Source of the DNA: Dyella jiangningensis
GTDB lineage: Bacteria > Pseudomonadota > Gammaproteobacteria > Xanthomonadales > Rhodanobacteraceae
Length of the DNA: 64,000 nt
Reading direction: 5' to 3'
Assembly: GCF_003264855.1 (NCBI RefSeq)
Contig: NZ_NFZS01000001.1
Coordinates: 124,001-188,000 of the forward strand
Under the pieces are notes generated by a model, which was not told the origin of the DNA, searched no databases, and was given only the letters and a program-made list of their open reading frames with translations. The position numbers were made by a program, and so were the translations under genes. Shown here in pieces: positions 41,441 to 49,251 of this stretch (within the stretch, counting starts at the first letter, position 1; each line of letters starts with the position of its first letter).

Positions 41441-43315
41441 TCAGGCCGCCGAGCGCTTGAGATGCACTAGCAGCAGCGAGATCGCGGCCGGCGTCACGCC
41501 GCTGATGCGCGCAGCCTGGCCGATGGTTTCCGGTTGCACGCGCTTGAGCTTGAGCAGCACTTCGGCCGACAGGCCGCGCACCTTGTCGTAATCGAAACTG
41601 CCGGGAATGGCCGTCTGCTCGTGGCGACGCTGGCGCGCGATCTCTTCGCGCTGCCGATCGAGATAGCCGGCGTACTTGGTCTGCACTTCCACCTGTGCCG
41701 CGACATCGTCGTCGTCCACGGCCGGGCCGACGCCGTTGACGGATGTCAGCTTCGTGTAGTCCAGCTCCGGGCGACGAAGCAGGTCGAGCGCGCTCGTCTC
41801 GCGACTGAGTGTGATACCAAGCTGCTGTTGGATGGCCGCACCCAGCGCATTGGCCGGCGCGGCCCAGATCGCACCCAGGCGCTGCGTTTCGCGCTCCACC
41901 GCCTCCCGCTTCGCGCACAGCGCGTCATAACGCGCCTGCGGCACCACGCCAAGCCGATGGCCGGATTCGGTGAGGCGAAGATCGGCATTGTCCTCGCGCA
42001 GGTGCAGACGATATTCCGCGCGCGACGTGAACATGCGATAGGGCTCGATCGTGCCATTGCTGGTGAGATCGTCGATCAGTACGCCGATATAGGCCTCGTC
42101 GCGTCGCGGATACCACGGCGACTCGCCCTTGACGGCGAGCGCGGCGTTGAGTCCGGCGATCAGTCCTTGCGCGCCCGCTTCCTCATAGCCGGTGGTGCCG
42201 TTGATCTGCCCGGCGAAATACAGGCCGGGGATCGTCTTGGTTTCCAGCCACGGGTGCAGGCCGCGCGGATCGAAGTAGTCGTACTCGATCGCATAGCCCG
42301 GTCGCGTGATGTGCGCGTTCTCGAAACCCTTGATCGAGCGCACCAGCGCGAGCTGCACGTCGTACGGCAGCGAGGTGGAAATGCCGTTGGGGTAGACCTC
42401 GAAGGTGTCCAGGCCTTCGGGTTCGATGAAGATCTGGTGCGAGCTCTTCTCCGCGAAGCGCACCACCTTGTCTTCGATCGACGGACAATAGCGCGGGCCG
42501 ACGCCTTCGATCTGGCCGCTGTAGAGCGGCGATCGATCGAGCGAGCCACGGATGAGCTCGTGGGTGTGCTCGCTGGTGTGCGTGATCCAGCAGCTCACCT
42601 GGCGCGGATGCTCGGCCCGCGAGCCGAGATAGGAGAACACCGGCGCCGGATCGTCGCCGGGCTGTTCTTCCAGTCCGGTGAAGTCGATGCTGCGCAGGTC
42701 GATGCGCGGCGGCGTACCGGTCTTCAGGCGCTCGGCCGCCACCGGCAGTTCGCGCAGGCGCTGGGCGAGCGTGCTGGCCGGCGGATCGCCGGCACGGCCG
42801 CCGGCGTATTGCGCGGGTCCAATATGGATCTTGCCTGCGAGGAAGGTACCCGCGGTAAGCACCACGGAGCGGGCCCGGAACTTCAGGCCCATCTGGGTCA
42901 CCACGCCGGTGACGCGATCGCCTTCCAGGATCAGGTCGTCCACCGCCTGCTGGAACAGCTCCAGGTTCGGCTGGGTCTCGACGATCCGGCGGATCGCGGC
43001 CTTGTAGAGCGCGCGATCGGCCTGGCAGCGGGTGGCGCGCACCGCCGGGCCCTTGGAGGCGTTGAGCGTGCGCCACTGGATGCCGGCGAGGTCGGCTGCA
43101 TGCGCCATGGCGCCGCCGAGGGCATCGATCTCCTTCACCAGATGGCCCTTGCCGATGCCGCCGATGGCCGGGTTGCAGCTCATCTGCCCGATCGTCTCGA
43201 TGTTGTGGCTCAGCAGCAGCGTGCGCGCACCGGTCCGGGCCGAAGCGAGCGCGGCCTCGGTGCCGGCATGGCCGCCGCCGATCACGATGACGTCGTAATG
43301 AGTGGGATGAAACAT
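41441..43315 (-). CDS. mnmG: tRNA uridine-5-carboxymethylaminomethyl modification enzyme MnmG
   Basis: MnmG (GidA), 624 residues, works with MnmE to place cmnm5 at uridine 34 of certain tRNAs, using FAD, folate and glycine. The FAD-binding '[20 protein letters not shown]' is at about 8-27, followed by '[20 protein letters not shown]' and '[10 protein letters not shown]'. Mid-protein '[20 protein letters not shown]' and C-terminal '[17 protein letters not shown]' are typical. Its start faces the sigma-54/sRNA region, which runs on the opposite strand. Confidence 0.97.
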   Translation of the reverse strand: MFHPTHYDVIVIGGGHAGTEAALASARTGARTLLLSHNIETIGQMSCNPAIGGIGKGHLVKEIDALGGAMAHAADLAGIQWRTLNASKGPAVRATRCQADRALYKAAIRRIVETQPNLELFQQAVDDLILEGDRVTGVVTQMGLKFRARSVVLTAGTFLAGKIHIGPAQYAGGRAGDPPASTLAQRLRELPVAAERLKTGTPPRIDLRSIDFTGLEEQPGDDPAPVFSYLGSRAEHPRQVSCWITHTSEHTHELIRGSLDRSPLYSGQIEGVGPRYCPSIEDKVVRFAEKSSHQIFIEPEGLDTFEVYPNGISTSLPYDVQLALVRSIKGFENAHITRPGYAIEYDYFDPRGLHPWLETKTIPGLYFAGQINGTTGYEEAGAQGLIAGLNAALAVKGESPWYPRRDEAYIGVLIDDLTSNGTIEPYRMFTSRAEYRLHLREDNADLRLTESGHRLGVVPQARYDALCAKREAVERETQRLGAIWAAPANALGAAIQQQLGITLSRETSALDLLRRPELDYTKLTSVNGVGPAVDDDDVAAQVEVQTKYAGYLDRQREEIARQRRHEQTAIPGSFDYDKVRGLSAEVLLKLKRVQPETIGQAARISGVTPAAISLLLVHLKRSAA

Positions 43316-43400
43316 GGGAGCTGCCCTGAGAACTTGCCCTGCAAGCGCAGGAATGGACCAAATACGACGCTATGGTACTGCCACGGCGGCGTCCTGGCCG

Positions 43401-43419
43401 CTGGCACGCTTCCTGCTTT
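43401..43419 (+). promoter_or_regulatory. Sigma-54-type promoter 1
   Basis: CTGGCACGCTTCCTGCTTT matches the RpoN consensus YTGGCACG-N4-TTGCW at all but one conserved base, with GG (43403-43404) and GC (43415-43416) exactly 10 nt apart. Transcription would begin near 43427. Confidence 0.6.
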
Positions 43420-43426
43420 ACTCTTC

Positions 43427-43547
43427 ACGCACTTTCCACGGGCAGAAGCTGCGCGACAACGCGCGCCGAGATCAAGCGACAGGGGCTTGATCGCGTGCCG
43501 GGGAGAGGAAGCAAGACGGCGCCCCTCGGGGCGCCGTCGTTTTTTTT
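43427..43547 (+). ncRNA. Candidate sigma-54-dependent small RNA
   Basis: About 120 nt between a sigma-54-like promoter and a strong intrinsic terminator, with no start codon giving a sensible frame. Predicted parts: CACG/CGTG closing pair (43437-43440 with 43493-43496), hairpin GCGCG-ACAA-CGCGC (43451-43464), hairpin GATCAAGC/GCTTGATC with loop GACAGGG (43470-43492), a purine-rich single strand 'GGGGAGAGGAAGCAA', and the terminator. I do not recognise it as a named RNA family. The 5' end is inferred from the promoter. Confidence 0.5.
43515..43547 (+). terminator. Strong intrinsic terminator of the candidate sRNA
   Basis: An 11-bp stem GACGGCGCCCC/GGGGCGCCGTC with a 2-nt loop, followed by GTTTTTTTT. 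No protein gene on this strand precedes it, which is what draws attention to an RNA gene here. Confidence 0.9.
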
Positions 43548-43586
43548 GGCCTTGCCCAAGCGTGGGCTTTTCGGGCCTAGATAAGA

Positions 43587-43649
43587 TCTGGCGCCCGGCG
43601 GTCTCAGGAACAGGGGGAATCCAGGATGACCGTGTTGCCGGGCGCCAGA
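43587..43649. repeat. 13-bp inverted repeat with 37-nt loop
   Basis: TCTGGCGCCCGGC (43587-43599) and its perfect complement GCCGGGCGCCAGA (43637-43649). It has no transposase and no second copy seen in the window. It could be an RNA hairpin or the remnant of a small mobile element. Confidence 0.6.
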
Positions 43650-43770
43650 AACCGGAGATTCGGTGGCTGGCAGCGAGGTTTTATGTCGCTGTGCGTGGGG
43701 TGGATATTCGGGCCTGCAGCGTGAACGTGGAGTGACTAAAACGCCTGTTTGTGCCGAGTCTTGGCAGGAG

Positions 43771-43787
43771 ATGACGTACAGCGTCAT
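43771..43787. promoter_or_regulatory. Palindrome upstream of sigma-54 promoter 2 (possible enhancer site)
   Basis: ATGACG, five bases, CGTCAT. Its centre is about 54 bp upstream of the -24 GG of promoter 2, roughly -79 from the predicted start, in the range where enhancer-binding proteins bind. Confidence 0.4.
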
Positions 43788-43830
43788 TTCGTGATCGAAG
43801 ACCATTTTGCATGTGAGCCGCATCACATTG

Positions 43831-43849
43831 CTGGCATGGCCGTTGCATT
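43831..43849 (+). promoter_or_regulatory. Sigma-54-type promoter 2
   Basis: CTGGCATGGCCGTTGCATT fits YTGGCACG-N4-TTGCW with a single C-to-T change; GG (43833-43834) and GC (43845-43846) are 10 nt apart. The start would be near 43858, leaving a 37-nt leader before the 61-residue gene. Confidence 0.65.
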
Positions 43850-43894
43850 TCCAAACAGTGCCGACAAGACACATCGTTTTTGGAGGAGCCAGCC

Positions 43895-44080
43895 ATGGAT
43901 TTCAGCTTCGATTTCCAACCCGTTTATCCGCATCACGACCTGCTGATCGAGCTCGGTCGCGTCGAGATGGCGATGGAACATCTGGATGCCCGCAGCGAAG
44001 ACGAGCGTCAGGTGCTTCGCCCGCGCCTGATGTCGCGCATCAGCCGCTTGCGTGACGAATTGCAGAGCCTGGAAGTCTGA
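43895..44080 (+). CDS. Unrecognised 61-residue protein behind a sigma-54-like promoter
   Basis: A small protein I do not recognise. The sequence begins MDFSFDFQPVYPHHDLLIE and is acidic and mostly helical, with leucine/isoleucine spacing in the last 25 residues ('MSRISRLRDELQSLEV') that could support a short coiled coil. It has no signal peptide, membrane helix or cysteine. GGAGGAG (43882-43888) is an almost perfect ribosome binding site six bases before ATG 43895, supporting real translation; ATG 43880 is in frame but lacks one. It is alone on its strand, between mnmG and pepN. Confidence 0.75.
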   Translation: MDFSFDFQPVYPHHDLLIELGRVEMAMEHLDARSEDERQVLRPRLMSRISRLRDELQSLEV

Positions 44081-44127
44081 TCACGCAGGCGACGCATCCG
44101 CTTCATCGCCCTTGGACGTCCAAACGT

Positions 44128-44175
44128 CGATGGGCGGCCCGAGCGAAGATGGACGAGAAGCCTCGGCGCCCATCG
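44128..44175 (+). other. Long imperfect hairpin after the 61-residue gene
   Basis: CGATGGGCG pairs with CGCCCATCG and, after a two-base bulge, CCGAG pairs with CTCGG. It starts 47 bp after the stop codon and may stabilise or end the transcript. No T-tract follows. Confidence 0.5.
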
Positions 44176-44222
44176 GCGTGACCATTCCGCCGGATCGGTC
44201 CATCCCTCGCTGATCGAGATTA

Positions 44223-44261
44223 CGCCCGGGTGCCCCGTCATGGACGGGCCGCACTCGGGCG
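44223..44261 (+). terminator. Hairpin with T-rich tail between the 61-residue gene and pepN
   Basis: CGCCCGGGTGC pairs with GCACTCGGGCG (one G-T) around an inner CCCGTC/GACGGG stem; TTGTTATTT follows. It is a likely terminator for the plus-strand transcript and lies 45 bp beyond the pepN stop on the other strand. Confidence 0.6.
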
Positions 44262-44305
44262 TTGTTATTTGCGGGACATCCAAGACCGGGATGCCCGCGA
44301 AGCCC

Positions 44306-46963
44306 TCAGCTATGCAGCATGCTCTGCACGATCTCGTTGAGATTGCGCGACAGGGCTGCGTGCGCCGCTACCGATTCGATGGCGCTGCGTGCCAGCGCGC
44401 GGCGTCCGGGCTCCAGCCGTTGCCAGCCGTTGAACGCGGTGGCCATGCGCGCCGCGACCTGTGGATTGAGCGCGTCGAGCTGCTTCAGTCGTTCGGCGAG
44501 CAACTGGTAGCCGCTGCCGTCGGGTCGATGGAAGCCATCCGGATTGTTGCGCGCCCACGCGCCGAACAGCGAATTGACGCGGTTGGGATTCTTCAGCGTG
44601 AACGCCTCGTCCGCTTCGAGCGCGCGTACGCGATCGAGTACGAGTTCGCCGGGCAACTGCGTCTGCACCGAGAACCACTTGTCCATCGCGAGCGGGTTGT
44701 CCGCATAGCGTTCGCGGAAATGCGCCAGTGCCGCGTGCGCCTGCGAAGCGTTGCCACGCACGAGCACGGCCAGCGCCGCGAGGCGATCGGTCATGCTGGG
44801 CGCGTTGTCGTATTGCAAGGTGGCCTGCGCATGCGCGGTCCAGGGATCGATACGCGAGAGCAATTCGAGCACGCGCCGCTTGAGCCGGCGCCGCGCCTGG
44901 TTGCTGGCGTCGAGCTGGAGACTGGCATGCGCCGCCAGCGACTCGTAACGATGCTGCAGGGTGGACTGGCCGATGCGCAACGCAAGGTGTTCCTGCAGCT
45001 GCTGGCGCAACGCATGGACATGCGAAGGGTCGACCTGGCGCTCGCGCTCGGCGAGTTCGATTTCGCCGGGCGGCGTGAGCAGGTCGGCCAGCAGCGCGGG
45101 ATCCATGGCACCGTCGTTGAACAGCGCCTCGAGCGCGTCGCACCACGCATCCAGCGCGCTGGTCTCGTTGCCCTCGCGCAGGTTGTCGTAGGCGCGTGCG
45201 GCGAGCTGCTGGCCCGCTTCCCAGCGATTGAAGCCGTCGGGATCATGGCGCAGCAACAGGGCGAGATCGGCCGGCTCGTAGGCGCACTCGAGGATCACCG
45301 GCGCGGAGAAGCCCCGCAGCAGCGAGGGCACCGGTGCCTCGGTTATCTGCTGGAACACGAACGCCTGCTCGGCGCGGTCGAGCACCACGACACGCTCGGT
45401 GGCGCCCGATGTCTCCGCGCTGTCGTCGGTGAGGTGCAGCGGCATTATCTGTCCGGCGCGGTCGAACAGCGCCAGCTTCACCGGAATCGGCAGCGGCTGC
45501 TTGTGCGGCTGGTGCGGTGTCGGCGGCGTGTGCTGCGAAAGCGTGAGCGTGTAGGTGCGGTGCGCGGCATCGTAGAGGCCGCGAGCGGAAAGGCGCGGCG
45601 TGCCCGCCTGCGCGTACCACGCGAGGTACGGCATGAGGTCGATGCCGTTGGCTTCGCCCAGCGCGCCGAGGAAGTCTTCGAGCGTGGCGGCTTGCCCGTC
45701 GTTGCGTGCGAAGTAGCGATCCATGCCGCGGCGAAAGCCGTCGCGCCCGAGACGGCCGGCGACCATGCGCACCAGCTCCGAGCCCTTCTCGTAGACGGTG
45801 GCCGTGTAGAAGTTGTTGATCTCGCTGTACTGGGCCGGACGCACCGGATGGGCGAGCGGGCCGGCGTCTTCCGGGAACTGGGCGCGGCGCAGCAGGGCGA
45901 CGTCCTCGATGCGCTTGAGCGCGGCCGAATTCATGTCCGCCGAGAACTGCTGTTCGCGGAATACCGTGAGCCCCTCCTTCAGCGACAGCTGGAACCAGTC
46001 GCGGCAGGTCACGCGATTGCCGCTCCAGTTGTGGAAGTACTCGTGCGCCACCACCGCTTCCACTGCGCGGTATTCGTCGTCGGTGCTGGAATCAGGGTCG
46101 GCCAGCAGGTATTTCGCGTTGAAGATGTTGAGACCCTTGTTCTCCATCGCGCCCATGTTGAAGTCGTGCGTGGCGACGACATGGAACACGTCCAGATCGT
46201 ACTCGCGGCCGTAGGCTTCCTCGTCCCAGCGCATGGAGCGCTCCAGCGCATCCATGGCGTAACCGCACTGGCCGATCGCGTCGGGCTCGGCCCAGATCAC
46301 CAGTTTCACCGCGCGGCCGCCGCCGGTGGCGTAATCGCGCTCGATCTTCTGCAGGCGGCCGGCCACCAGGGCGAACAGGTAGCTGGGCTTGGGATGCGGA
46401 TCGACGAAGCGCGCCCAGTGACGGCCGCCTTCCAGCTCGCCTTGGCCGTCCGGATTGCCGCCGGCCAGCAGCACCGGAAAGCGGTCGCGGTCGGCGCACA
46501 GGGTGACGGTGTAGCTCGCCAGCACGTCGGGGCGATCGGGGAAGAAGGTGATGTGGCGGAAGCCTTCGGCCTCGCATTGGGTGAGCAGGAAGCCGCGCTC
46601 GCGCGGGCCGGAGAGGTACAAGCCTTCCAGCGCCGTATTGGCCGCCGGGCGCAGGCACACGCGCGTCTCCAGCACGCTGCCGTCGCGGGCGCCATCCACT
46701 TCGAGCACGTTGTCCGCGTAGCGCCAGGCGTCACCGGCAAGCGGTTCGCCATCCAGGGCGATCGACAGCAGCTCCAGGCCTTCGCCATCCAGCCGCAGCG
46801 GTGCATCTTGCGCAGGGTCGCGCTGGAGGTGGAGGCGGGAGGTGACCTCGGTGGTGTCGATGCCGAGGTCGAAGGTGAGTTCCACCTGCGAAACGCGCCA
46901 TGCAGGGGCGCGATATTCGCTGAGCCGGACCAGGGTAGGAGAGGTGTCGCTTCGGTTGTTCAT
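44306..46963 (-). CDS. pepN: Aminopeptidase N (M1 family)
   Basis: A zinc aminopeptidase of 885 residues that trims N-terminal residues from cytoplasmic peptides. The exopeptidase motif GAMEN lies in 'HDFNMGAMENKGLNIFN' (about 265-282) and the zinc site HExxH in 'VVAHEYFHNWSGN' (about 304-316), with the third ligand Glu in 'SLKEGLTVFREQQF'. The order of the four M1 domains and the length fit E. coli PepN. It is divergent from the epimerase-like gene across 66 bp. Confidence 0.97.
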   Translation of the reverse strand: MNNRSDTSPTLVRLSEYRAPAWRVSQVELTFDLGIDTTEVTSRLHLQRDPAQDAPLRLDGEGLELLSIALDGEPLAGDAWRYADNVLEVDGARDGSVLETRVCLRPAANTALEGLYLSGPRERGFLLTQCEAEGFRHITFFPDRPDVLASYTVTLCADRDRFPVLLAGGNPDGQGELEGGRHWARFVDPHPKPSYLFALVAGRLQKIERDYATGGGRAVKLVIWAEPDAIGQCGYAMDALERSMRWDEEAYGREYDLDVFHVVATHDFNMGAMENKGLNIFNAKYLLADPDSSTDDEYRAVEAVVAHEYFHNWSGNRVTCRDWFQLSLKEGLTVFREQQFSADMNSAALKRIEDVALLRRAQFPEDAGPLAHPVRPAQYSEINNFYTATVYEKGSELVRMVAGRLGRDGFRRGMDRYFARNDGQAATLEDFLGALGEANGIDLMPYLAWYAQAGTPRLSARGLYDAAHRTYTLTLSQHTPPTPHQPHKQPLPIPVKLALFDRAGQIMPLHLTDDSAETSGATERVVVLDRAEQAFVFQQITEAPVPSLLRGFSAPVILECAYEPADLALLLRHDPDGFNRWEAGQQLAARAYDNLREGNETSALDAWCDALEALFNDGAMDPALLADLLTPPGEIELAERERQVDPSHVHALRQQLQEHLALRIGQSTLQHRYESLAAHASLQLDASNQARRRLKRRVLELLSRIDPWTAHAQATLQYDNAPSMTDRLAALAVLVRGNASQAHAALAHFRERYADNPLAMDKWFSVQTQLPGELVLDRVRALEADEAFTLKNPNRVNSLFGAWARNNPDGFHRPDGSGYQLLAERLKQLDALNPQVAARMATAFNGWQRLEPGRRALARSAIESVAAHAALSRNLNEIVQSMLHS

Positions 46964-47029
46964 CGGGACGGCTGGGGTGGAAGGGACCAGTCAGGCTAAC
47001 ATGCGGCCCTTTCCAGGCAGGACAAGTCG

Positions 47030-48034
47030 ATGGCCGATTATCTGGCGGAACGTACCCAACTGGAGGGCCACGAACTGGCGGTGCTGACCGACGTGGCCCA
47101 TGGCCGACGCGTTCGCATTGCCCGGCGTGGCGCCACGCTGTTGAGCTTCGAAGTACCGGCGCCGGATGGCGCGTGGGATATCGCGGACGGATACCGCGAT
47201 GCGGAGGAACTGGACGCGCGTCCCAGCTCGCGCTTCGCGGTCATGGTTCCGTTCGCCAACCGCATCGCCGATGCGCGATACCAGTTCGAAGGCAAGTCGT
47301 ACGACCTGCAGCCGGGCGTGGAAGGCGACGCGCGTGCAGCACGCCACGGTTTCGTGCGCGGGGTGGATTTCGAGCTCGCTGACCTTTCCGCCGACGCCCA
47401 GTCGGCGCGCGCGACCTTCAGCACGCAGGCGATCCGGCCCGGCCTGCATGCCGGCTATCCGTTCGCGATCGACCTCACGGTGACCTACACGCTCGATGCC
47501 GCCGGCCTCACGCTGGAGGCGGTCATGCGCAACGTGGGTGATCAGACGGCGCCATGCTTCTTCGGCTGGCATCCGTATTTCCGGCTGAGCGAGCTGCCCA
47601 TCGAAAGCTGGGAGCTGCAGATCCCCGCCGACAGCGTCGTGCGCACCGGCACCGACTTCATCCCGTTGCCGGCGGAGAGCGGTCGTCTCTCGATCGACCA
47701 CGCACCGGAAGTCGACTTCCGCGAACGGCAGCCGATCGGTCCGCGTGAACTCAACCACGCCTTCGCCGACCTGCGTTTCGATACGGACGGCCGTACGCGT
47801 ACGCGACTGCGCGATCCCGACAGCGGATTGGCCATCGCGGTGTGGCAGACCTCCGGCGTCATGCTGGCCTTCACCGCCGACACGGTGACGCGCGATGTGC
47901 GCCGGTCGGTGGCGCTGGAACCGATGGAAAGCTGGGCCGATGCGTTCAACCGGCCCGATTGCGCCGACACCATCCGGCTCGAACCCGGCGCCGAGCGGCG
48001 CTTCTTCTGCGGCGTGGAGATCGAAAGCTCATGA
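47030..48034 (+). CDS. Aldose 1-epimerase-family protein (GalM-like)
   Basis: A 334-residue beta-sandwich sugar mutarotase-like protein. Recognised positions are 'MVPFANRIADARYQFEGKSY', 'ARHGFVRGVDFEL' with the catalytic-type His, 'CFFGWHPYFRL' with the second His, and a late acidic residue region 'VALEPMESWADAFN'. Whether it is a true GalM or a D-hexose-6-phosphate or other epimerase-like protein cannot be told. The stop overlaps the next start (ATGA), so it is coupled with the dehydratase gene. Confidence 0.87.
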   Translation: MADYLAERTQLEGHELAVLTDVAHGRRVRIARRGATLLSFEVPAPDGAWDIADGYRDAEELDARPSSRFAVMVPFANRIADARYQFEGKSYDLQPGVEGDARAARHGFVRGVDFELADLSADAQSARATFSTQAIRPGLHAGYPFAIDLTVTYTLDAAGLTLEAVMRNVGDQTAPCFFGWHPYFRLSELPIESWELQIPADSVVRTGTDFIPLPAESGRLSIDHAPEVDFRERQPIGPRELNHAFADLRFDTDGRTRTRLRDPDSGLAIAVWQTSGVMLAFTADTVTRDVRRSVALEPMESWADAFNRPDCADTIRLEPGAERRFFCGVEIESS

Positions 48035-48996
48035 GTGCCACGATGAATCGCGCGGCCTTGCCGACGTTTGCACAGGTGCAGGAAGCCGCTGCGCGCATTG
48101 CGCCTTATGCAGTGAAAACGCCCGTGTTGCGCAACACGACGTTGAATGCGCTCGCCGGCGCCGATCTGTATTTCAAATGCGAGAACCTGCAGCGTGGCGG
48201 TGCGTTCAAGTTCCGTGGCGCATGCAACGCGGTGTGGTCGATGGACGATGCCATGGCGACGAGCGGCGTGGTCACGCACTCTTCCGGCAACCATGGCAAT
48301 GCGCTGGCATTGGCAGCGGCCACGCGCGGCATTCCCGCGCATGTGGTCGTTCCCGAGGACGCCGTGCGCACCAAGCTGGAGGCCATCGAACGCGCGGGCG
48401 CGATCCTGCACCGCTGCGTGGCCACGCAAGCCGCGCGCGAAGCGAAGGCGGATGAAGTGCAGCGCGCCACCGGTGCGGAGCTGGTCCATCCGTTCTCCGA
48501 TACCCGCGTGATGGCAGGCCAGGGCACCGCGGTGCTCGAACTGCTGGAGCAGTCGGGCGGTCTCGATGCCGTCATCACGCCGGTCGGCGGCGGTGGCCTG
48601 ATCGCGGGCACGGCCATCGCCGCGCATGGCGTGGCGCCGCAGATCGAGGTGCACGGCGCGGAGCCCGCTGGCGCGGACGACGCGGCGCGCTCGCTCGCAC
48701 AAGGTCAGCGCGTGGGTCCGTTCACGCCGGACACGATCTGCGACGGCCTGCGCACGCTGATCGGGGAGACCAATTTCGAAGCGTTGCGCATGCATCGCGT
48801 CGAGGTAACGACCGTGAGCGACGATGAGGTCGTCGCCGCCATGCGGTTGCTGTGGAACGAGCTGAAGATCGTGGTCGAGCCCTCCAGCGCGACAGTGCTG
48901 GCGGCCGTGCTGAAACGCCCGGAGCGCTTCAAGGGCAAGCGCGTGGGCTTGATCCTCACCGGTGGCAACGTCGATCTCGACGCACTGCCCTGGTAG
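48031..48996 (+). CDS. PLP-dependent threonine/serine dehydratase-like enzyme
   Basis: A fold-type II PLP enzyme of 321 residues that probably deaminates threonine or serine, or racemises serine. The Schiff-base lysine is in 'GGAFKFRGACNAV' (about residue 58), the phosphate cup is 'PVGGGGLIAGTAIA', and 'SSGNHGNALALAA' is the substrate loop. No C-terminal ACT or regulatory domain is present, so it is of the catabolic or serine-racemase type, not IlvA. The last codons, stop and downstream REP are duplicated in tandem (see 48952-49249). Confidence 0.87.
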   Translation: MSATMNRAALPTFAQVQEAAARIAPYAVKTPVLRNTTLNALAGADLYFKCENLQRGGAFKFRGACNAVWSMDDAMATSGVVTHSSGNHGNALALAAATRGIPAHVVVPEDAVRTKLEAIERAGAILHRCVATQAAREAKADEVQRATGAELVHPFSDTRVMAGQGTAVLELLEQSGGLDAVITPVGGGGLIAGTAIAAHGVAPQIEVHGAEPAGADDAARSLAQGQRVGPFTPDTICDGLRTLIGETNFEALRMHRVEVTTVSDDEVVAAMRLLWNELKIVVEPSSATVLAAVLKRPERFKGKRVGLILTGGNVDLDALPW

Positions 48997-49009
48997 AGAA
49001 GGCTCGACC

Positions 49010-49090
49010 GTAGGAGCGCACCCAGTGCGCGACCGCGGCGTTTCGTCGTTGCCTCTCCGTAGGCTTTCGCGCACTGGGTGCACCCCTGCA
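49010..49090. repeat. Inverted REP pair (copy 1)
   Basis: REP unit at 49010-49032 (GTAGGAGCGCACCCAGTGCG...) and its inverted partner at 49068-49090, the latter degenerate at its outer end. Confidence 0.85.
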
Positions 49091-49158
49091 GATGGCGGAA
49101 TCCTCACTGGTGGCAACGTCGATCTCGACGCGCTGCCCTGGTAGTGAAGGGCCCCACG

Positions 49159-49238
49159 GTAGGAGCGCACCCAGTGCGCGACCGCGCGTTTCGTCGTTGC
49201 CTCTCCGTAGGCTTTTCGCGCACTGGGTGCGCTCCTAC
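49159..49238. repeat. Inverted REP pair (copy 2)
   Basis: Perfect 23-bp arms at 49159-49181 and 49216-49238, between the dehydratase gene and the convergent EamA gene, where a large hairpin could act as an mRNA end for both. Confidence 0.9.
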
Positions 49239-49251
49239 AAAAAAGGCGGAT

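Larger units (their letters stand above)
43316..43894. other. mnmG upstream region with candidate sigma-54 promoters and sRNA
   Basis: A 579-bp gap. Read on the plus strand it contains a sigma-54-like promoter, a structured element ending in a strong terminator, a GCCC/GGGC hairpin (about 43557-43570), a 13-bp inverted repeat at 43587-43649, a 17-bp palindrome at 43771-43787, and a second sigma-54-like promoter before the 61-residue gene. The mnmG promoter must lie here on the minus strand. Confidence 0.6.
48952..49249. repeat. 148-bp tandem duplication of gene 3' end plus REP
   Basis: Bases from 48952 recur from 49100 with a constant offset of 148 bp. Each unit holds the final codons of the dehydratase ('GGNVDLDALPW' and stop) followed by an inverted REP pair. 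Copy 1 has drifted at its REP end (TGCACCCCTGC); copy 2 has one extra T. The second copy of the coding end is not part of a gene. Confidence 0.9.

Noticed and set aside
43587-43649. Insertion sequence or MITE based on the 13-bp inverted repeat
   Set aside because: No transposase, no flanking target duplication and no second copy in the window; kept only as an inverted repeat.
48952-49249. Short repeats with spacers resembling a CRISPR array
   Set aside because: There are only two 148-bp units, they are direct copies of a gene end plus REP, and no cas gene is present.
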